Program-made: the position numbers and the translations under genes
The notes under the pieces: model-generated
What the model was told of the DNA's origin: nothing
Seen by the model: the letters and a program-made list of their open reading frames with translations, nothing else
The model's database searches: none
Source of the DNA: a virus
IMG/VR virus record: IMGVR_UViG_3300025645_000221
Coordinates: 1-34,494 of that record
Reading direction: 5' to 3' (one strand)
Length of the DNA: 34,494 nucleotides
Shown here: positions 32,453 to 34,494 of the stretch, one piece after another
Layout of the letters: every line of letters starts with the position of its first letter
How positions within the stretch are numbered: position 1 is the first letter of the stretch

Positions 32453-32849
32453 CTATGATTTCCCCATCGTCTATGACATCCTCTGCATTACCTGACACCA
32501 CTGTAGTCTCTCCTCCAACCCCAGTAATGTTTATCTGTATCGCTGACTTACCCGCGCCCTTGATGACATCATTCTCAAATACAGCTGTGGGTAATATCCT
32601 GTCCATGACTAACTTCCATGCCGCGGCTTGATTCTTATGGTCATCGTTAAGTGCCGCATCGAATATCGAGTCTAGGACTTTACGAGACTTAGGGGATGAC
32701 AACATCCTGCCCTTGTACTCGTTAATGATAGCCGCATCACCCTTCGGGCGACCCCTTGACAAACCAGTAGTGCCTTTTTTTCTTGACACCATGTCTGACT
32801 TCTTAGGTCTGCCCCTTCTCCTTTTCGGAGTAGCTGTATCATTGTCCAT
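32445..32849 (-). CDS. Terminase small subunit-like protein with AT-hook motifs (134 aa)
   Basis: The N-terminus is basic with two RGRP AT-hook cores (RRGRPKKSD at about 11-19, SRGRPKGD at about 31-38), followed by helices (INEYKGRMLSSPKSRKVLDS, NDDHKNQAAAWKLVMDRILP) and a beta-like acidic C-terminus (IQINITGVGGETTVVSG). Gene order before TerL and the DNA-binding N-terminus support a small terminase subunit that recognises the packaging site. The phased repeats at 32859-32957 lie immediately upstream and could be its target. No direct family motif was found. Confidence 0.78.
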   Translation of the reverse strand: MDNDTATPKRRRGRPKKSDMVSRKKGTTGLSRGRPKGDAAIINEYKGRMLSSPKSRKVLDSIFDAALNDDHKNQAAAWKLVMDRILPTAVFENDVIKGAGKSAIQINITGVGGETTVVSGNAEDVIDDGEIIDG

Positions 32850-32858
32850 TGTATTCTC

Positions 32859-32884
32859 CTTAAGTTATCTTAAGTATACTTAGG
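32859..32884 (-). repeat. Phased CTTAAG array overlapping the terS ribosome site
   Basis: CTTAAG at 32859 and 32869 and CTTAGG at 32879 are exactly 10 bases apart. Within it TAAGTATACTTA (32871-32882) is a perfect 12-base palindrome. On the minus strand the final copy reads CTTAAGGAG, so it overlaps the Shine-Dalgarno of terS. Binding here could block translation or transcription of the late operon, or mark a packaging site. Confidence 0.65.
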
Positions 32885-32931
32885 GACGCGTTTAGTATTT
32901 AACTTTAATGATTATTCTTTAATGTAAAATA

Positions 32932-32957
32932 TCTAAGACTACTTAAGTACGCTTAAG
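32932..32957 (-). repeat. Second phased CTTAAG array in the late leader
   Basis: TCTAAG at 32932 (4 of 6), CTTAAG at 32942 and CTTAAG at 32952 follow the same 10-base phase. The array lies about 22 to 47 bases after the predicted start of the late transcript (promoter at 32986-33014), and 48 bases before the other leader array. Confidence 0.6.
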
Positions 32958-32985
32958 GCTTTAAATTAATCTATACTATAAGTAT

Positions 32986-33014
32986 ATTATAGCATATTTA
33001 TAACTAAATGTCAA
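32986..33014 (-). promoter_or_regulatory. Consensus sigma-70 promoter of the late operon
   Basis: On the minus strand TTGACA (33009-33014), a 17-base spacer and TATAAT (32986-32991) match the sigma-70 consensus at every position. It would start a transcript near 32979 reading terS, endolysin, TerL and portal. A perfect consensus is expected to fire at once on infection, so a late operon would need a repressor or other delay; the phased arrays downstream are candidate sites. Confidence 0.93.
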
Positions 33015-33104
33015 GTACTTTATTAGCTTATTTAGACCCGCGAGCCAACTTTTTAGTTCCATAACTAATAGTAATTAAATTGTCCCTTTATATGAATATT
33101 TGTC

Positions 33105-33163
33105 ATACTTAAGTATACATAAGAATACATAAGGAAAACAAATACTTAGGGGATAAACTTAGG
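33105..33163. repeat. Third phased CTTAAG-like array
   Basis: CTTAAG (33108), CATAAG (33118) and CATAAG (33128) are 10 bases apart; CTTAGG follows at 33145 and 33158 out of phase. ATACTTAAGTAT (33105-33116) is a perfect palindrome. The array lies upstream of both promoters, about 330 bases from the rightward -35. Confidence 0.55.
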
Positions 33164-33233
33164 TTAATTCTTTTTATTGAATATTGGCTTTTTTAGTATA
33201 CAGGCGGGTACACCTATGATTAACTCAGGTCAG

Positions 33234-33251
33234 CCCGCCCCCCCGTCCCCC
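33234..33251 (-). other. G-quadruplex motif on the minus strand
   Basis: Read on the minus strand the segment is GGGGGACGGGGGGGCGGG, giving at least four G-triplets with loops of one or two bases, the standard rule for a quadruplex. CCCGCC at its edge can also pair with GGCGGG at 33203-33208. It stands out in an AT-rich intergenic region. Confidence 0.6.
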
Positions 33252-33319
33252 TCAAGCATATCCAAATGGAATACTCAAGGACTATGGGTGACTGGGACAC
33301 CTGAGATAGTCACAAGGAA

Positions 33320-33408
33320 ACTTGACAGTACAGGTGTGAGTGTGCTTGAGGATACCTACAGACCATACCTGAGAAAAACACTTGACAACCAATCCACTGT
33401 GTGATACT
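33320..33408 (+). promoter_or_regulatory. Tandem TTGACA elements, possible early promoters
   Basis: ACTTGACA occurs at 33320-33327 and 33380-33387, each preceded by ACCTGAGA (33299-33306, 33367-33374). The second TTGACA is followed after 15 bases by GATACT (33403-33408) with TGT before it, a possible extended -10. The first lacks a good -10. The doubled arrangement suggests a duplicated promoter or protein site. Confidence 0.35.
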
Positions 33409-33491
33409 CGCGCGTGCGTACGTGTAATAAAGGAAGGGACAAGGTCATTACCTGTGTGCATATAGTTAATTGAGGTCATGCATATAAATCA

Positions 33492-33520
33492 TTGTACAAC
33501 ATAGCAAACTTCTATATAAT
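33492..33520 (+). promoter_or_regulatory. Early rightward promoter
   Basis: TTGTAC (33492-33497), a 17-base spacer and a perfect TATAAT (33515-33520) would start a transcript near 33527, 54 bases before the first early gene. The -35 matches only 3 of 6, so an activator may be used, or the upstream elements at 33320-33408 may contribute. Confidence 0.65.
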
Positions 33521-33580
33521 GAACCCATCAGCGCAAAGAACAGCGCATTAACTAAAACGCACCAAAACAGGGCAAAGACT

Positions 33581-33883
33581 ATGACTAAACGAGACTTATA
33601 CAACCAGTTGAAGCAGGAGCAATACAAGATGGATATGGAAGCTATCAGGTGGCGTATGTGGGCGGTAAAGACATACTGCGAGCAGAGCAGAGAAGAGTTC
33701 AACGCCATTGCAGAACGTGACGAAAACGAAGCGATGGGCGTATACAAGGCGCAAATGGCTCTACTGCCTAAATACAGAGGCAAACTAAACGAGGAATCGT
33801 CTAGACTGCTGAACAAATATCTAGATATGAAACACGAACTCGAAGCTCTACAGAAACAAAAACTACAGAAGGAGGTGGCATAA
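33581..33883 (+). CDS. Coiled-coil early protein, unknown (100 aa)
   Basis: First gene of the rightward arm. The sequence is highly charged and helical throughout (KQEQYKMDMEAIRWRMWAVK, LNKYLDMKHELEALQKQKLQ), so an extended coiled coil is likely. One Cys, no membrane segment. The ATG has only a weak ribosome site (GGGCAAAG). Its stop overlaps the next start by one base, and the AAGGAGG used by that gene lies inside its end. The family is not recognised; early genes at this place often act on the host. Confidence 0.72.
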   Translation: MTKRDLYNQLKQEQYKMDMEAIRWRMWAVKTYCEQSREEFNAIAERDENEAMGVYKAQMALLPKYRGKLNEESSRLLNKYLDMKHELEALQKQKLQKEVA

Positions 33884-34101
33884 TGAAATACTGGCAAACG
33901 ATAGACCCGACAACGGGAGAGGAAATCCGCATTGAGTGGAACGAGGGCGCGACCTTCAATCTACAAACGGCAATAGGCGGACAATGGGTAGATTATCACT
34001 GCTTCACCTGTTACAATATAGAGACAGAACAAGATGCGTTAGAATGCGCCCTTGAGGTTGTCGAACTAGAAGCACAAAAAGACTTGGAGGAGATAGCATG
34101 A
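33883..34101 (+). CDS. Small acidic early protein, unknown (72 aa)
   Basis: The strong ribosome site AAGGAGG sits seven bases before the ATG. The protein begins MKYWQTIDPTTGEEIRIEWN, has one CFTC pair (HCFTCYN), and ends in an acidic helix (ALECALEVVELEAQKDLEEI). The two halves suggest a beta hairpin then a helix. No family is recognised. It overlaps the next gene by four bases (ATGA). Confidence 0.75.
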   Translation: MKYWQTIDPTTGEEIRIEWNEGATFNLQTAIGGQWVDYHCFTCYNIETEQDALECALEVVELEAQKDLEEIA

Positions 34102-34400
34102 GACAGATAGAGAAGGACATAGTTGGAGCATTCATTCGCGGAGAAGATGCGCGCAAAGACAACACAGAGAGCGCAGGAGGTACGTTGTATCTACACGGCA
34201 ACGCCATTGCAAAACACTATGACGGGATAATTTTAGTATCGAACGCGGGTTGGGAAACACGTACCACGCAGAGCAGACTTAATGCCGTGCTACAACTGGC
34301 GGGTAAAGAGGCGCGAGTTTATACCAAGGACTGGTCAATGCATATTGAGCGCAACGGTAACAAGGAGGCAATGTCTAGCAGTTGGTACGCTGTAAAATAA
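34098..34400 (+). CDS. Conserved phage early protein with NAGWxTxTTxxRLN core (100 aa)
   Basis: The central block LYLHGNAIAKHYDGIILVSN then AGWETRTTQSRLNAVL is a pattern I recall from many short phage proteins (hGNxIA...hNxGWxTxTTxxRLN), whose function is unknown. The end (VYTKDWSMHIERNG) completes a compact alpha/beta fold. It lies in the coupled early operon. Its last three codons and stop are repeated at bases 1-12, so the operon continues with the gene at 90. Confidence 0.82.
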   Translation: MRQIEKDIVGAFIRGEDARKDNTESAGGTLYLHGNAIAKHYDGIILVSNAGWETRTTQSRLNAVLQLAGKEARVYTKDWSMHIERNGNKEAMSSSWYAVK

Positions 34401-34494
34401 TTAGTTGCAATCTGGTTGGGTATTCTGTAGAGTACCCTTCTAAATTGAAATTAAACAAGCCCACGGAGGCATTGAGCATGAGAAAATTTGACAA
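34389..34494. repeat. Terminal overlap, right copy
   Basis: Repeats bases 1-106 with one difference (G at 34414 versus A at 26). It includes the hairpin again (34418-34437) and the ribosome site and first codons of the gene at 90, so it should be merged with the left end to give the circular map. Confidence 0.93.

Larger units (their letters stand above)
32850..33580. other. Noncoding regulatory hub between the two arms
   Basis: These 731 bases hold no gene I can support. From left to right: leader with two phased arrays, the leftward promoter, an AT-rich stretch, a third phased array (33108-33133), a GC-rich part with a G-quadruplex motif (33234-33251) and hairpin GGCGGG/CCCGCC (33203-33239), duplicated ACCTGAGA and ACTTGACA elements (33299-33387), an 18-base alternating pyrimidine-purine run (33409-33426) and the rightward promoter (33492-33520). 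Replication origin, packaging site and early control region could all be here; which is which is not shown by sequence alone. Confidence 0.75.

Noticed and set aside
33177-33404. 75-codon open frame in the hub (start TTG)
   Set aside because: No ribosome site, unusual composition running through the C-rich tract and the repeated promoter-like elements; in-frame ATG at about 33216 is no better. Treated as noncoding.
33466-33897. 143-codon frame on the minus strand, Ser/Cys/Phe-rich
   Set aside because: Lies antisense to the well-formed early gene 33581-33883 and over its promoter; composition is that of a shadow frame.
1-34494. Integrase, repressor, att site, CRISPR array, tRNA or insertion sequence
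   Set aside because: None seen by reading both strands; a tRNA search program was not available, so a degenerate tRNA cannot be fully excluded.
1-34494. T7-type single-subunit RNA polymerase
   Set aside because: No frame of suitable length or motif; all frames over 400 codons are otherwise accounted for.

Overview
The window looks like the complete genome of a lytic, short-tailed (podovirus-type) double-stranded DNA phage, assembled as a circle and opened inside its early region. The first 106 bases recur at the end (34389-34494) with a single mismatch, so the unit is about 34,388 bp and genes 33581-34400 run on into genes 90-1740. The replication genes are T7-like: SSB, primase-helicase, family A DNA polymerase and endonuclease I. 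The tail tube genes are also T7-like. I find no single-subunit RNA polymerase, integrase, repressor or tRNA, while several near-consensus sigma-70 promoters are visible. From memory, this gene set and size resemble RNA-polymerase-less marine podoviruses (pelagiphage HTVC010P and relatives). The host cannot be read from the sequence; a marine proteobacterium is an inference.

Layout. Two arms are transcribed away from a 731-bp noncoding hub (32850-33580). The rightward arm (33581 to the end, then 1 to 9764) starts with about a dozen very small, tightly overlapping genes of mostly unknown function. After a promoter and leader (1741-1887) come SSB, primase-helicase, DNA polymerase, two PD-(D/E)XK-type nuclease candidates, T7-type Holliday junction resolvase, small conserved genes and a B12-dependent (class II) ribonucleotide reductase. 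The leftward arm (32849 down to 9797) carries terminase small subunit, an M15-family endolysin, terminase large subunit, portal, small basic proteins, scaffold and major capsid protein. A strong terminator follows the capsid gene. Next are fibre and decoration proteins (one with an S74 chaperone), a cassette of membrane and secreted proteins (two holin candidates, a membrane coiled-coil protein, two signal-peptide proteins), tail tube A and B, and four large proteins in the position of internal virion proteins. The arms converge on a hairpin terminator at 9775-9795.

Most unusual signal: arrays of a CTTAAG-like hexamer repeated at 10-bp (one helical turn) spacing. They occur in the leader of the replication operon (1794-1864), in the leader of the late operon (32859-32884 and 32932-32957, the last overlapping the terS Shine-Dalgarno) and in the hub (33108-33133). 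They sit just downstream of near-perfect sigma-70 promoters. They could be operators of an unrecognised phage regulator, a packaging (pac) site or an origin. The hub also holds a G-quadruplex motif, an alternating purine-pyrimidine run and duplicated ACCTGAGA/ACTTGACA elements.
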